NCBI GenBank assembly: GCA_905221605.1
Contig: CAJNDS010000113.1
Span: forward strand, 1,100,582-1,164,581
Length of the DNA: 64,000 nucleotides
Direction of reading: 5' to 3'
Source: Symbiodinium natans
Lineage: Eukaryota > Sar > Dinophyceae > Suessiales > Symbiodiniaceae
Numbering within the stretch: position 1 is the first letter of the stretch; the number at the start of each line of letters is the position of its first letter. Under the pieces are notes generated by a model that was not told the DNA's origin, did not search any database, and saw only the letters and a program-made list of their open reading frames with translations. Shown piece by piece: positions 1 to 12,268 of this stretch. The position numbers and the translations under genes were made by a program.

Positions 1-2110
1 CCTGTAAACCCTATAAACCCTAAACCCGAACCCTAAACCCTGAACCCTGAACCCTAAACCCCGATGAGGCGGTGGCATCCACTGAGCTGGTTGCGTCCGG
101 CGATGGCTCTGGTGCGTGCCTCGCCTCCTGTGAGACGTTGGGGGCGCTTGACTCCAAGAATCGCCCCAAACCCTAAACCCTAAACCCTAAACCCTTTTTT
201 GAACCCGGACTTGCTGACTGCCAGGAAACGGAGGGCGAGATGAGACAACTCCCATGATATTCATGAGACAAAAGCATGCGATTAGGCGACTACTGTCCAT
301 GTTGGAATGTGGGCTCAAGGTATCTCGTCCGTTTTCGGGACCTCGTTCCTCCTTGCTTCGCGTTCGGCCCGTCTCTGCACTTTGAAAGCCAATCTCTGAG
401 ATCTATGCTGCTCCCTCACGAGTCCCAAGTCTGTTGAAACCCTAAACCCTAAACCCTAACGAGACCAGATGCTTGACCCTAATTAAACCCTCAAACCCTA
501 AAATCCTAAACCCTGAAGCCCTGAAACCCCTAAACCCGCAGAGCCTGCCATCTCTCTCCGGGTGGCGCAGTGGCAACCTTCACAGGATTTGGTGCCGAGC
601 CCCGGACACTTGGCGTCTTCGAAAGCAAGTTAGCAACCAAGCAAGCAAGTAAACAGCCTCGGGCCCTCATGATATGATGCTGTAGTCTGTCCCCTAAACC
701 CTAAACCCTAAACCCTAAACCCTAAAGCTCAAGCCAGCATGGCCTTGGACATGTGCGGCCCTGCCAGTGGCGCCCGTTTCCAAAGCCCGCTAGATGGCCG
801 CGGCAGGACAAGAGTCTCAAGAGTCTCGCAAGGCTGGGTTTAGGGTTTAGGGTTTAGGGTTTAGGGTTTAGGGTTTGGGGTTTAGGGTTTAGGGTTTAGG
901 GTTTAGGGCGCAGTGCAGTCGGCATGAGATTCTGCCTCAGGCCGAGCCTTCTTGTTTGTTTGGGTACTGTAGTCAAACTATCTTCAAGAACCGCAAGGAC
1001 AGCAGCTATAGGCTACAGACCATGCGAACATGTGGTTTGCCTTCACTGCTGGCAGCACACACGTCAGCAAGCCACCTGGGCAAGGCTACACGAGACCGCG
1101 AGCGGCAAGACATATTCTGCCATCAAGCGCGCAACGTGCCGGCGATTGTCCCCTTGCACGGAGTTTTGAAACGTTATTGCGGGTACTACTCAGAGTCTTG
1201 TCTCCATGTTGCATGTGGCGCCGTAAGCCGTGCTTGCGAGTTCCTACACGACAAGGTGTCAACGAGGGCAGCCCCGTCTGTCGGGACGCGCAGGGCATCA
1301 ATTCCTTCAGCACCAAGGCGCAGTCCCTCTGGCGATGTCTACTATGATTTGCTGCTGGAGACACCACATTCTTCAAGCATACTCAGTCCCACCCCCCCGG
1401 CATCCCCCCCCCCTCCCGGCCACCCCCTCCCCTCTCCCGCCTATGCATGAGATGCCTATGTCACCGGAGGCGTGAGGTTTGAGGCGCTTCTCAGGGGCTG
1501 TTTACATGCTCCCTTTGGGCGCATCATCACACTGGCCATCTTTATAGTAGGGTATATATATTTCTTTTACCCCCAAAAGGACACCCATATATACACTCAC
1601 TCACCAATGTTAAAAAGGAACCTGATATACACTCACCAAAAACAGAAATATATACCCTGCTTCATATATGGTTAGCATGTTTGCACGCAACTACTACAAG
1701 CACCCTCGTTTACTCTTAAAGGCCTTTCGGATCGAAGGATGAAGCTCGCTCAGATGTCACCAAAAATCCCAAACCCTAAACCCTAAACCCTAAACCCTAA
1801 ACCCTAAACCCTAAACCCTAAACCCTAAACCCTAAACCCTAAACCCTAAACCCTAAACCCTAAACCCTAAACCTTAACCCCAACCCTACGCAATGCCGGG
1901 CCCGGTTACCTGGCAGAAGCGGCCGCGATGTCGCCTCAGAAACTCAGGCGATGCGGCAGTAAGAAGGTTCTTCAAGTTAGGGTCGCTTCGGGTGATCCAC
2001 GGAGCTTGTTTACGTGATCAGGGCACCCAAAACCCTAATCCCTTAAAACAAATACTATATAAGTAGGGAACCCAAAACGGGCCCATGATTTAGAGTCAAA
2101 GAGAATCCCC
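1..2110. other. Telomere-like repeats and spacer; no supported gene
   Basis: Short CCCTAAA runs alternate with unique sequence. Frames at 924-1675 run in both directions and show no protein-like segment. Confidence 0.6.
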
Positions 2111-2219
2111 CACAAGAAGTTGCCAGGATTTGCCAGGACACTGATGCGCACACGCAGCCAAGTTCCAGCATTGAGGCCTGCACAACACTCAGCCACAGCT
2201 CAACACCACACTTTGGAGC

Positions 2220-2321
2220 TTCAGATGCTCCTCCTTAGACTAACAGTCCTTAATAGGGATGTATCGTACCCCCGTTCAGCGTCCCTAGTAAGGACTGTCA
2301 GTATAAGGGGGAACATCCCAA
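2220..2321. mobile_element. Element A5, decayed left end
   Basis: ACTAACAGTCCTTA and GGACTGTCAGTATAAGGGGG inverted halves; no duplication; telomere-like units follow. Confidence 0.6.
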
Positions 2322-3559
2322 ACCTAAACCCTAAACCCCGAAGCAACGGTCTTGCTCTGGTCCCCGCAGCCCAAGCCTAGAAAGAAATCGGTGACCCGTG
2401 CCAGTACCACGACCTCAGCAAGGAAGAGTGCGCTGGAAGTTCTACTACTATATGATGATTGCACTTGCTTTGTTTTCTGTTGTTCCACCGTTAAATAAGG
2501 GGTTAAAGGCTTAGGGGGGGTTCTCAGGCCCTTTGGTTCATTGTCTGTTGGCATTCGTTGCGGGGTTACGGGTTTAGGGTTTAGGGTCCATGAAGGAACT
2601 GTGGGTGCGAAGCTGCGTGCGACAAAGAAGTAGAGCACACAAGCTGCGACAGGGACCATGCGCGTTGCCGCTTCTAAATCAGGCGTCGGCATCGACGATC
2701 TTGGTTTCAGAGAGCCAGCCTGGCGCTTGGGGGGTTTTGGAACTGTCAAGCCGCCAATAAAGCTTCCTAGGGCTTAGGGTGCTGCACTCCATATTGAACT
2801 TTATCGTGTGACTCATGCATCGTGCCTCGCAGAGCTGCATCATGCAGAAACGTGACACGGCCTGTCAGATTTGGGCAGAAATGTGCCTGCCGGGCCTACC
2901 GGGTTGATGCAGTATTCAGATTCTTCTTTCAGAAAGTCTGCTTTGTATGTCGTGCACTTGGTTTCAAGTTATTTGTTGCTGACCTACCGATTCCACGAGC
3001 TCTACACCCTCTACTCTGCCAACCACAGCGCTGCCAGGAACGGCATCTCTTCCGGTGTCCTTCGACCTCGTCGTCAAGCAGAACGGGCCTGAAAGCGGCA
3101 AGCTTCTCCCATCACTCGTCGCCCTAACTCGCCCCAACTGGGCGATTGTGGCGACAAAGGCATAATAACAATAATAATTATTATTATCATATTAATTCTA
3201 ATAATAATACTAAGCGTTGCTCTACGGAATAAGGCCTAGACCTTGCCATCACCAAGCATTCTGCCAGCCCAACACGAGAACGACCTGCACGGTCAAGGCC
3301 TTGTCGACCAGGCCTTAGCTTGCGCACCCTGGCGGCACGCGAGGGCTTTTTCTAAAACGCAGAGGGTTTTGTTGAGACCTAGCAGAAGAGGCTTTTTTTT
3401 AAAAACCTAGCAGAAGAGGGTTCCTAAATACGGAAGAGGGCTTTTCAAAAACCCTCTTCTGCTCCAAGCTGAGCTGGGAATTCTGACTTCTGGGATGCGG
3501 ACACGCCGGCTACTGCCGGCAAGAAGCCTAGACCTCTCCCTGCCAAGGGAAGGCAACAT

Positions 3560-3699
3560 ACATACATATATACATATATACATATGCAGATATACATACA
3601 TACATATATACATACATATATACATATATTATTATTACTATATATATAAAATATGTATATACATTCATGTTTTTGCATGTGCACATAAACACACACACA

Positions 3700-3725
<26 letters not shown>
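3560..3725. repeat. ATAC/ATAT microsatellites and (CT)n
   Basis: ATACATAC-type repeats then CTCTCT at 3701-3725; a second ATAT block at 3870-3945. Confidence 0.9.
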
Positions 3726-3730
<5 letters not shown>

Positions 3731-4079
3731 GAGTAGTACTCTGAAGCTGGCACATCTGGCTGCCCTCGCGCCTGCTGGGCGCAGGGCCACTAAGTAGCCG
3801 CCATCCAAGAGTTCCACAAGGTGGGCGGCGGAGCCATGCTCTGCCTGCTCCTGAGAACGCACGTCAAACCTACATACGTACATACATACATATACATATA
3901 CTGAGAAAGTATATACATATATATATGTATATATATATATATGTGTGAATGGAATGTAAATATCTATGGCCTCTCTGGTGCCCACCCCTGGATCCACCCT
4001 TTTTCTCTTTTTTCTGTCAGGCAGCGACCTCAGCAGCACGATTCTGCATCCAGGGCCACAGGGTTTTCAGGGTTGAGGG

Positions 4080-4760
4080 GTCAGGACCTAAAAAAATGTT
4101 GGTCAAACCAACAATTTCCAGGCTCGGCCTTCAAAAAAGTTCGTGTACGAAAACCAGAAAAGCGCATGCGTTTCAAACAAGATGCTTTCGGCGCCGACCT
4201 TCAGCAAAAGCAGGTTTACCAACAAGCCTCGACCTTCGGAAAAAGTTGGTTTGACAAAGATATCCGAGCCTCGACCTTCAGGAAGAATTGGCTCTAGCAA
4301 CATTTTCGAGCCTCGATCTTCAGAAAGAGTTGATTTTAGCAACCAAAACGCAAAAAAGAACACGATTTGCAAACCAAGTGCTTTGGCTCCGACATTCAAA
4401 AAAGTTGGGATTACCAACATTTTGGGGCCTAGAAGCATGTGGTTTCGAAATAGTGTTTATTTTCGGTGGGTTTTCTTGGAAAAACAAACTTTTTGGAGCC
4501 TCGACCTTCAGAAGCAAGTGGTTCTACCATTTTGGGGCCTGGACCCTCAGAAGCTCATCGTTCGACAATCGTGCCCTTTTTTGGGGTTTTTGTCGGGAAC
4601 ACCAACTTCTTCGAGCCTCGACGTTCGACAAAAGCTGGCTTTTACTTTTTCGAGCCCCGACCCTTCAGAAAAAGGTTAGGTTTACCAACATTTTGGAGCC
4701 TCGACCTTCGAAAAAAGCTGGTTTTACCAAGCTTCTTCGAGCCTCAACCTTCAGAAATGT
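4080..4760. repeat. Degenerate 40-46-bp tandem array
   Basis: GAGCCTCGACCTTCAG followed by AAAAAGTTGG and a CCAACATTTT-like block recurs about 15 times with drift. Confidence 0.75.
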
Positions 4761-5190
4761 TGCTTATAGAGCATAGGCATACAAAAAGTGAAGTTGGAAT
4801 GCCATGTTCTGTTGTATTGAAGGGTTATATATCTATATACATTGAGTCAATGATAGCAAGTGGCTTGTCACGTAAAATGCAGTCATATGAACAGAACTTG
4901 GAGGAGCAAAGCCTTTTCGACATTCTATGGACAGCTTTGCATTTTCCCAGTCTGCCGGCTAACAGTATCAGTTGGTAGAAGTCGCACTTAGTTTCTAAAC
5001 CATACTTGAACTCCAATTGTGTGAACGAAATTGATTAAGGCATGAAGCGTTTTGACTTGGGAGGAGACGAACTAGTCTTGCTCTATGAAAGATATTCATT
5101 AACTTGTTGACTCTTCTGCTATAGTATGTCTGCCTCAAGCCACACATGGCACTCATCAGGTCCATTCGCTTCTGCCATTTCTACCTCAAA

Positions 5191-5191
<1 letters not shown>

Positions 5192-5238
<47 letters not shown>
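5192..5238. repeat. Poly-G run of about 47 bases
   Basis: Uninterrupted G; followed by an AT microsatellite at 5264-5282. Such runs also mark sequencing-uncertain spots. Confidence 0.9.
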
Positions 5239-5239
<1 letters not shown>

Positions 5240-5820
5240 GGGTAGGGGCTGGGGGTTTGCACACATATATATATATATATGTACAGACCTCCTTTCAAGC
5301 ATGCGTTCTTTCGTTGGGGTGTTTCGGCGTGGTCGTGCTGAGCAACCATCAATCACATCAATCATGACAAGGCCTCGAGTTGGATGCAAATCGACGCGCC
5401 GCCGATGTCTCGCACTGCGGGAGTCGTTTCGGCAAAGACATTGCCCCGAAGCAGCAGGCCCTGGACCTGGCTGCGGAAAGGGCGCGATTACTCAGCATAA
5501 TGCTTTCCTATATATGGGACAGCTATGGTATGTAGTAACGTAGTATATTAGATGAGAAAGAGGAGATGACACAGTATAGTGTTCCATGCAGTATAGCAGA
5601 AGGAGACACGAACCTGAGGTCCAAAGACATGTCAGGTCACCGCATGTCGCTCTGCCATTCGCTGGACCTGCAATCACAAGCGCGCTTCTGGATTGCAAAT
5701 CAGATGCAGCAGCGCTCCGCATGAGTTCTGCGGATGTCACTGGAAGCAACATGTTCGGCTTGCATGCATGTTCAAGGTCCCGCCAAACATGCTGCTGCAA
5801 GTGGAAGCGATGGGCAGAAA

Positions 5821-6168
5821 TCACCTTAAATGTTCGAGCATGCGCGCCATTGTGATTCTGCGCAACTGCCATCTTTGAGTGACTTTCTGCCCTCGGCCTT
5901 TGGTCGTTGGAGTGACGCGACATCGGGCGCAAGCGGTGCCCAGTGCCGCCACACCAGCCCTTGCTTCGTCGACAGACAGCACACTTGTGCGCGTGGCACG
6001 CCCCTTCTCAGACAAAAAAGTTGCCTCGCCGCCGGCATCATGCTCGCCACGAAGCAGAGGCCATGCCATGACTTGTGCTAGTGACCCCGACGTGGGGCAC
6101 AGCTGAAGCAGTGAGTGTTTTTTGCAACTTCTTCTGCACTCCTTACAGATGGTGATGGTTGCTTTCAT
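5821..6168 (-). CDS. Possible coding exon, unknown product
   Basis: A minus-strand frame of 115 codons starts at an ATG and contains VMAWPLLRGEHDAGGEATF and VDEARAGVAALGTACARC, with GC-rich, mixed composition. Several overlapping frames on both strands are open in this GC-rich stretch, and no domain is recognised. It is included because its strand matches the rest of the window. Confidence 0.25.
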   Translation of the reverse strand: MKATITICKECRRSCKKHSLLQLCPTSGSLAQVMAWPLLRGEHDAGGEATFLSEKGRATRTSVLSVDEARAGVAALGTACARCRVTPTTKGRGQKVTQRWQLRRITMARMLEHLR

Positions 6169-7470
6169 GCTGCATGAATGCTACTCCGCTACTCTGCATG
6201 GGACTTCTGATGGGACATGGGCCGTGCTGGCATTTGCTTGAGCCAGAAACTGCGTGATACATCCCACAGCATGAAGATGTGCAGGTACGGCCTCATGCCA
6301 GTCACCATTGTCGACTACCGCCGCACCTGATGTTCGTTGTCACTTCCGAGCAATCTTTGTGCCCAGAAACCACGTCCTAAAGCTCACTGTGGTCCTGCAA
6401 GCCGGCTGTCAACATGACCTGGCAGTAGCCCGCACAGCATCTTCACACCCAGTCACGTCGCTGACCTCTAGCCGGCTCAATTCTCAAGCACAAGGGCCCG
6501 TTGCTGGACTGCGCGAGCCTGCTGAAAGGCTGTTTGACGTTCAAGCTCCAGTCCACTTTCGAGATCCACGCCAGCTCGCGAGCGCAAGCCTGGTGCGATC
6601 ATCTGTCACATGCGCAGCAGATGGGGTGTGCATGCACAGCAGCTGCAGGACAGGGTAACGCAAACCGAAATGCAGACAAGCTTCCACTCAACCGATCAGG
6701 CTTCGTGCCAGCCACCAGGTCATAGCGGAGAAACCACTTGTCGTTGATGCAGAAGGGGCCTTTGAAGACGTTCCCGACTTGGTGCATTCACTGGACATAC
6801 ATTTAGAGGATCCCAGAAGTGTCATCAGTGTCCCTTCATGTCAGTTGGAAGATTACACTCAGGATCTAGGGCCTCTTGTTTTGTGGTTTTTGGGGCCCTT
6901 TAAGGCCTTCTCATACAAGGTGTTTGCTTCTCATATAAGGTGTTTGGGCTATTTTGAGCCTAAGGGGTTTGAGTGTGCCTTCCCAACGTCACAGCAGCTG
7001 AACGTGCAATATTTCTATAATACCATCTCCAATGCTTGGACCCCAATGATTTCGCCAGCAACTGTGAGCCGCGCGTTGGACCAAATTTGCATCGTAGATG
7101 AGAACGGTTCCCGCGGCCATAAAGCCTCGGCCGCTTGCCAAACATAGCTGGTGTGTTCACGAACAAAGAGATTCGTAGGATGTTGGGTATTTTAGGGTTT
7201 CGATGCTCCATGGGTACACTGTGCGGAGATACTTGGAGGTTCATCCATACTTAGAAGTAGGGTTATAAGTAGGGTATCCAGAATTATAACTGGTCATTAT
7301 CTTACCCCATGAAACTCCCAGTACTAGACAGCAAAAGCCGTCAACAGCACGCACCCCCCCTTCAATGCGCACAAGTTCAACTGCTCGACTCAAGGTCGCC
7401 CCACCCTAAGCCCTAAACCCTAAGCCCATTCAATCCTTGAGTTTAGGGTTTAGGGTTTAGGCCCTTGGGA

Positions 7471-7571
7471 TTGGGATGTTCCCCCTTATACGAAGAGTCC
7501 TTAGTAGGGATTCTAATAGGGGGTGCTATATGCCCTGTTAAGGACTGCTAGTATCAGGGGGAATATCCCAA
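7471..7571. mobile_element. Element A3 (101 bp), TSD not found
   Basis: Ends TTGGGATGTTCCCCC and GGGGGAATATCCCAA; left side abuts telomere-like repeats. Confidence 0.75.
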
Positions 7572-7913
7572 GTCTCTAGTTTAAAATCTTCGTGAGCCAA
7601 GTGCATGTAATGGTCACCCACAAGTGCACGAAACGATATTGAAAGGAGGAAGGGTTTGGACCGGGATTCGAAAAACAAAAACAATAACAAATCGAAAGCA
7701 AGACACAAAAGCCCCAAAAACTGCCCTCAAGACTGGCCTCCTGGCATTTGATGCTGCCCTGTTGGTTGGACTAAACCCTAACCCCTAACGCCAAACCCTT
7801 ATAAACCCTAAACCCTATGCCCATGCAACGGGGCGGCTGGCAGTGTATCCATCTCGAGTGCGCATCGGAGGGTGCCTCCCTGTGCTGCTCACACCACCAC
7901 CTGGGTTGCACAT

Positions 7914-8028
7914 GGGTAGTTCTTAAAAAAACTAGGGTCCCTTTTTGGGCCCCCCATATACGGCACCTTTAACATATGGACCCCAAAAAGGGACCCCAAA
8001 AAGGGACACTAATTTAGAGAACTATCCG
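7914..8028. mobile_element. Element J1 (115 bp), TSD ACAT
   Basis: Ends GGGTAGTTCTT and GAGAACTATCCG; ACAT at 7910-7913 and 8029-8032. It lies just 3' of the 8.06-8.52 kb frame. Confidence 0.78.
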
Positions 8029-8062
8029 ACATGTTCTTGGGAGTGTAGGCACGGAAAGCTAC

Positions 8063-8522
8063 TTAGATCTGAATTTGGCGCGGAAACGAAGGTGCGTTTG
8101 TGTTATTCTCCGCGCGCAATGTGTCGGAGAACTTTGACAAGGGGCCGCAGAAACTGTTGCGCTCATCCGCCACGAACCTGTCGTGCTTCATTTCCTTGGT
8201 AGCCCAGTAACCATTGAATGAGGGTTTAGGATTTATGTAGGGTCTCCCTTTATGCCTTTTCAGGGCTGAAAACTCATATAAAAAACCCCGAACCCAAAAA
8301 GGGCAGAGGGGCACCACTCAGCTACCGAGTTTCTGGGATCAAGCCAAGCACTGGCGATGTCCTTGGTTCGCGAATGTCTGTGACCAAGTTTTGCCGAGAG
8401 TATACGAGGCGGGCACTTAGCTGGGCTTGCAAATTGCAATGCGCCACCACCAAATGCATCTTGATGTCACAGTTTGCATTGCCACAAGCACCTTTGGCAA
8501 CAAACGGTGCCGAGGTCGCTGG
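8063..8522 (-). CDS. Unknown protein, C-terminal exons split by introner E1
   Basis: Two minus-strand exons, 8522-8334 and 8194-8063, give an open frame of roughly 105 codons ending in TAA at 8063-8065. The intron (8195-8333) is element E1 plus one TTTC duplication copy; exact removal joins VLGLIP to EMKHDRFVADERNSFCG without a frame change. The product has a CGNANC cysteine pair near its visible start and no membrane segment. I do not recognise it. The upstream frame closes at a TGA just before 8522, so an earlier exon is expected. The junction requires a GA-AG intron. Confidence 0.6.
8195..8329. mobile_element. Element E1 (135 bp), TSD TTTC, intron
   Basis: Family E ends CTTGGTAGCCCAGT and ACTCAGCTACCGAG; TTTC at 8191-8194 and 8330-8333. 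Confidence 0.88.
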
Positions 8523-9145
8523 TCATGCAAAAAGCCAAACTCACTTCAAAGAATGCCGGGCGCCGTGTAACGGTTCTGCGCGATGATGTTCGGCCCACGC
8601 CATAGAGGCTCCTCTGTGCCACCACTGAACAAAAAAGATTCTTCCATTTGCATGGACGTACGATGCGTGAGTATGCGCCTTTTCCTCCGTTGCGTTCAGC
8701 TCAGTGCAGGTGAAGCAACGGATGGCTAGGGAAAGGAGGTCACAGCCTCTCCAGGAGCCAAACCCTAAACCTTAACCCTAAACCCTAAAAAGGACGCCCT
8801 ATGCAGTTCCCATGGTGCAAGTCAGCTCTCTTTGAGAACTAAGTTGCCAGCATGGCTTGGGAGCCACAGTCGCCTCAGTGACGAGCTGGTGTGGTGTTCG
8901 AAGGTCCAGTGGTTTTTACTTGTCACGGCAGGCCTTCAGCAGATCCCAGAGCTGCATCTGTGGCGATGTGAAAGGCGCAGACCTCATGAGGGCCGCTTGG
9001 CTTTGAGAATGCCCAGGAGACAAACGCAAACGCTACTGGCTAAGGGCCACCAGCATGGGCTACTCTACCCTCGAACCCCTGAAAAAAATGAAAAGGCCCC
9101 TTTTAAGGGTTGATTGTGGGGATTCTAGGTCCTAATGGCCCATCC

Positions 9146-9450
9146 TGGTAAGTCTTAGCAGCCAAGGCACTTCTCAAACGGCCCGAAGTGTGGCGCCAAG
9201 TGGTCCTTGCGTTGAACGACTGCACGCCATACGCGACCATCCGAGGGCCATTCAGCGACTTCAACTGCGAAGCATCTCGACATCTTACATTATGAATGCA
9301 TCTGTGAGACTTGGCATGGCAGATCTCGTGCGGCTTCCCAGAGTCTTGATACCTGGGAAAAAGCCCCATCTGTTGTTGTTTTTCTGCAAATACGCGGGCT
9401 TCATCTGGATCTATAGCCGGGCAGCGTAGTCCTGACCAAACCAGCCTGGA
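9146..9450 (-). CDS. Unknown coding exon next to an I-type hairpin element
   Basis: A minus-strand open frame of about 100 codons containing DEARVFAEKQQQMGLF, HEICHAKSHRCIHNVRC and SLNGPRMVAYGVQSF, with mixed composition unlike the surrounding repeats. It ends on its 3' side at an I-type hairpin element (about 9058-9145). No family is recognised. A plus-strand frame overlaps it, so the strand choice rests on composition and on the direction of all other genes. Confidence 0.35.
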
Positions 9451-9701
9451 CGCACGTGGACGAAGCCTTGCAAGCACCAAGCCACTTCAAGTTCCTCCAG
9501 ACATCAACCAGGGCACGATTTCTTCAGACCCTTCCTAGGAGAGCAGCTCCGCTCTTTTGGGGCGTATCTTGAAACTAAGGTGCCCCACCAAAAAGGAAGT
9601 ACAACTTGTGCAAAACAAGACTCCGCAATCGCGGAGCTCATTCGCCAACTGCGCGACGGGTGCTTGTGGTGATCTCACGCCGGCGCAGGGACGCTGAGCC
9701 T

Positions 9702-9850
9702 ACCAGGATGGGTTATTCTAGGCGTCATAATCCCCATAGTCAGCACTATAAAGGGCCTCTTTAAGGGGTTATAGGGTATAATAGGCCTCATAATCCCCAT
9801 AATCAGCACGATAAAGGGCCAAACTTTAAGGGGTTATAGGGTATAATCGG
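9702..9850. mobile_element. Two tandem I-type hairpins
   Basis: CATAATCCCCATAGTCAGCA and CATAATCCCCATAATCAGCA begin two similar units, each ending TTATAGGGTATAAT. Ends CCAGGATGGG and CCGTCCTGG are inverted. Single copies at about 9058-9145 and 31566-31668. No convincing duplication. Confidence 0.5.
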
Positions 9851-10077
9851 CCGTCCTGGTAACCTGGTATGCCAGTACAGGGATCCCACATTTGTGGAGC
9901 GGTGCGGGTGCAGAGGTTTGGGGTGCGCAGACAACATGTCGAAGCCCAAGTGCGCAATGTTGACCCCGACCACCTCTCGAACGTCAGACACCCTTCCTCT
10001 TCTGGCTGTAGGGTATTCCGCCAGGAGGTGCAGAAATGGCCGTGCTTCCCACCTTCGGCATCTTCGGGGCTCAGCAT
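9850..10077 (-). CDS. Possible coding exon upstream of paired I-type elements
   Basis: A minus-strand open frame (PEDAEGGKHGHFC, then a cysteine-rich stretch and GIPGYQ) stops at the two I-type hairpins at 9702-9850. The junction residues resemble those of the exon at 9146-9450 (YQDG in both) because both reach into the same element end. Two other frames are also open here, so this is weak. Confidence 0.25.
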
Positions 10078-10099
10078 GAATGGGATTAGGGTTTAGGGT

Positions 10100-11600
10100 T
10101 TTAGGGTTTAGGGTGGGGTTTAGGGTTTAGGGTTTAGGGTTTAGGGTTTAGGGCTTAGGGCTTAGGGTTTAGGGTTTAGGGCTATGCACCAGGCCTCTCC
10201 AACTCGGCGCCGCCTGGGAATCCACAACGAGAAACTAAGACTCCACGTTTGTTCAGGTTCAGGGTTCAGGGTTCAGGGTTTAGGGGTTAGGGGTTGGGGG
10301 TTGGGGTTTAGGTTTTAGGGTTTAGGGCTTCGGGTTTGGGTTGAGGGATGTTGAGGGTGACCAGGGCAGGGAGGACATGATTGTGGCAGAGCAGCTCAAG
10401 TGACCATCCTTGTCGGCGTCTGCGAACTGAAACCCTGGCGGCCCGTGAGCAAACACAGCAGGAAGCGACCGAGGCGCTGAAGAGTGCAATATAGGGTTAT
10501 ATAGGGGCCTGAAGAATTAGAATAGGGTTTTGGGGGGGTTACTAGAACCATGAAGGGACCAGAAGGGGAAACTATTAGTAACGATTCCGACCCCTATAGT
10601 AGATTCTTGAGCATTTCCACATGGCAGTCTTCTGCGCGAACTGTCCTCGTCTCAGGGAGTCCGTGTGGTCGTCGACAAACAACGGCTCAGCAAGCAACTC
10701 CCGCAAAGCCTGACGGCTGCTGGGAGGCTCATGGGCACTGATAAGTAGGGGTTTATAAGCAGTGTGATTACAATTGTAAGTTTAAGGTACTTACAAGTAG
10801 AGTCTTATAATAACCGTATTTAGGGTACAGTTATCCCTGATTCTATGTATCCTTGAACCTCCAAGTAGGCATCACAGCATCAACAAGCCCGCCGCCCCCT
10901 TCCCCCCGCCCCCGATTGCAGTTTTGGGGATTCGACTGGCAAACGGTGCATGTTGCTCCTCCTTGCATTGGTTCGTGCGATGCATGACAGCATGCTCGTG
11001 GGTGTTGCTATTCGATGGCCCTGCATATTCTCTCTGAGACAGATTCCTTAGTCCGTCATTCTTCAACAGCTAGCGATGCTAGCGTCTCAATTGGTTCCTA
11101 CGACTAGTTCATCTGGAGCAACCAATCAATCAGCAGGAATGCTGCAGGAAGCTGTGTTGAACCGTTTGTCATACATTTGGGAATGCCAGGTCTGCGGCAA
11201 CGGTGCTGTCATTGTTTCGATCCAGCCTGCCAGTGCGACTTACACTAAGGTCCACGACAGACAGCACTAGGGTCGACTGGGGTGCCAGCTTTGAAAACTG
11301 CAACGGAGCGCTCATTTCCTCCACAGCCTGCGGGTCTCATTCTCACATGGCCGCAGGCATCCACACACTGCTGTGTCGAGGTGACTGCAACAGTTTATCC
11401 ACGCCTCAGACGCAAACTCTTCAGCACTGATCTTGCCATCTCTGTCACTGTCCCTGCTCGCAACGGCCTGCTGTCGCTCTGCAATGGCTGGCGGTACGGC
11501 ATGCTGCATATGGTACTAGGCAAGACCGATGCTTGCGGTCGCGGCGCTGCCCGGACCAAGTCTTCAAGGGAAGCCTAAGCACAATCAGGATCTGGGTCGT
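10100..11600. other. Spacer with telomere-like repeats; no supported gene
   Basis: TTTAGGG variants to 10340, then a hairpin-like stretch (10740-10870, ending at an M-type half-site). The frames at 11203-11578 are ambiguous. Confidence 0.5.
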
Positions 11601-11609
11601 TTGCTACTT

Positions 11610-11705
11610 GGAGGTTCATGGGCACTTCTCTAGAAGCACCCTGAATGAGGTTCCAGCCTATTCGAACTATAGCCGCTTGCAAGTACCAATGAACCTCCAA
11701 GTGCA
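11610..11705. mobile_element. Hairpin element M1
   Basis: CTACTTGGAGGTTCATGG at the left is mirrored by AATGAACCTCCAAGTG at the right. Related half-sites at 7228-7245 and 10853-10868. Confidence 0.5.
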
Positions 11706-11726
11706 CATAGAGCCGCACAGCTGAGT

Positions 11727-11834
11727 GGTTTCTTAGTAAAGAATGAAGGAATGAGGTACCCGATATATCGTCTCTTAATGGGTATCTATAGGGGTATGTA
11801 AAGTGCCTTACTCCCTCATTCCCTACAAAGCACC
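11727..11834. mobile_element. Element G1, partly decayed
   Basis: GGTTTCTTAGTAAAGAATGAAG and CCCTCATTCCCTACAAAGCACC; the right end runs into CCCTAAA units. Confidence 0.55.
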
Positions 11835-12268
11835 CCCTAAACCCTAAACCCCAAACCCTAAACCCTAAACCCTTTGTTGCTGGGCTGAACGGCTGACGAT
11901 GATCGGAAGGCCGGGGAGATGCCAAGGCTGCCAGTGTTGGCCTCCAGAACCCGACACTCTGAGGTTTCGTTGAATAATCTAAAAATCTAGTTACGAAAGC
12001 ATATGAGTATTGACTCATACAAAAATAGCTAGCACAATATGAAAATATCATACTACCATGGTAATTATGACAGTACAACGTTATCATGCTACCATAACCA
12101 GTTCATATAGTAACACCAGTGGCAGAATGCTAACTGATATGATGTAGGGAGAGCATCTCCCGGGTCAAGGCGCATCCATCTGCTCGAAAACGCTGGTCAC
12201 GTTTGGCATGGAAGTGCCGGAAGTGGCCTGCTGCGATACAGGTCATGACTCCATGACACATTGTCACT

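Noticed and set aside
1-60. A chromosome end
   Set aside because: The CCCTAAA units at the start are short and broken, like the many interstitial tracts; nothing marks a terminus.
557-606. A tRNA-like sequence: TCCGGG/CCCGGA ends and an A-box-like TGGCGCAGTGG
   Set aside because: Only about 50 bases long, no good B box or anticodon arm; at best a tRNA-derived fragment.
3495-4039. Frames over the ATAC/CT microsatellites
   Set aside because: They are low-complexity translations of simple repeats.
5119-5389. Frames with poly-Gly or poly-Pro
   Set aside because: They arise from a homopolymer G run.
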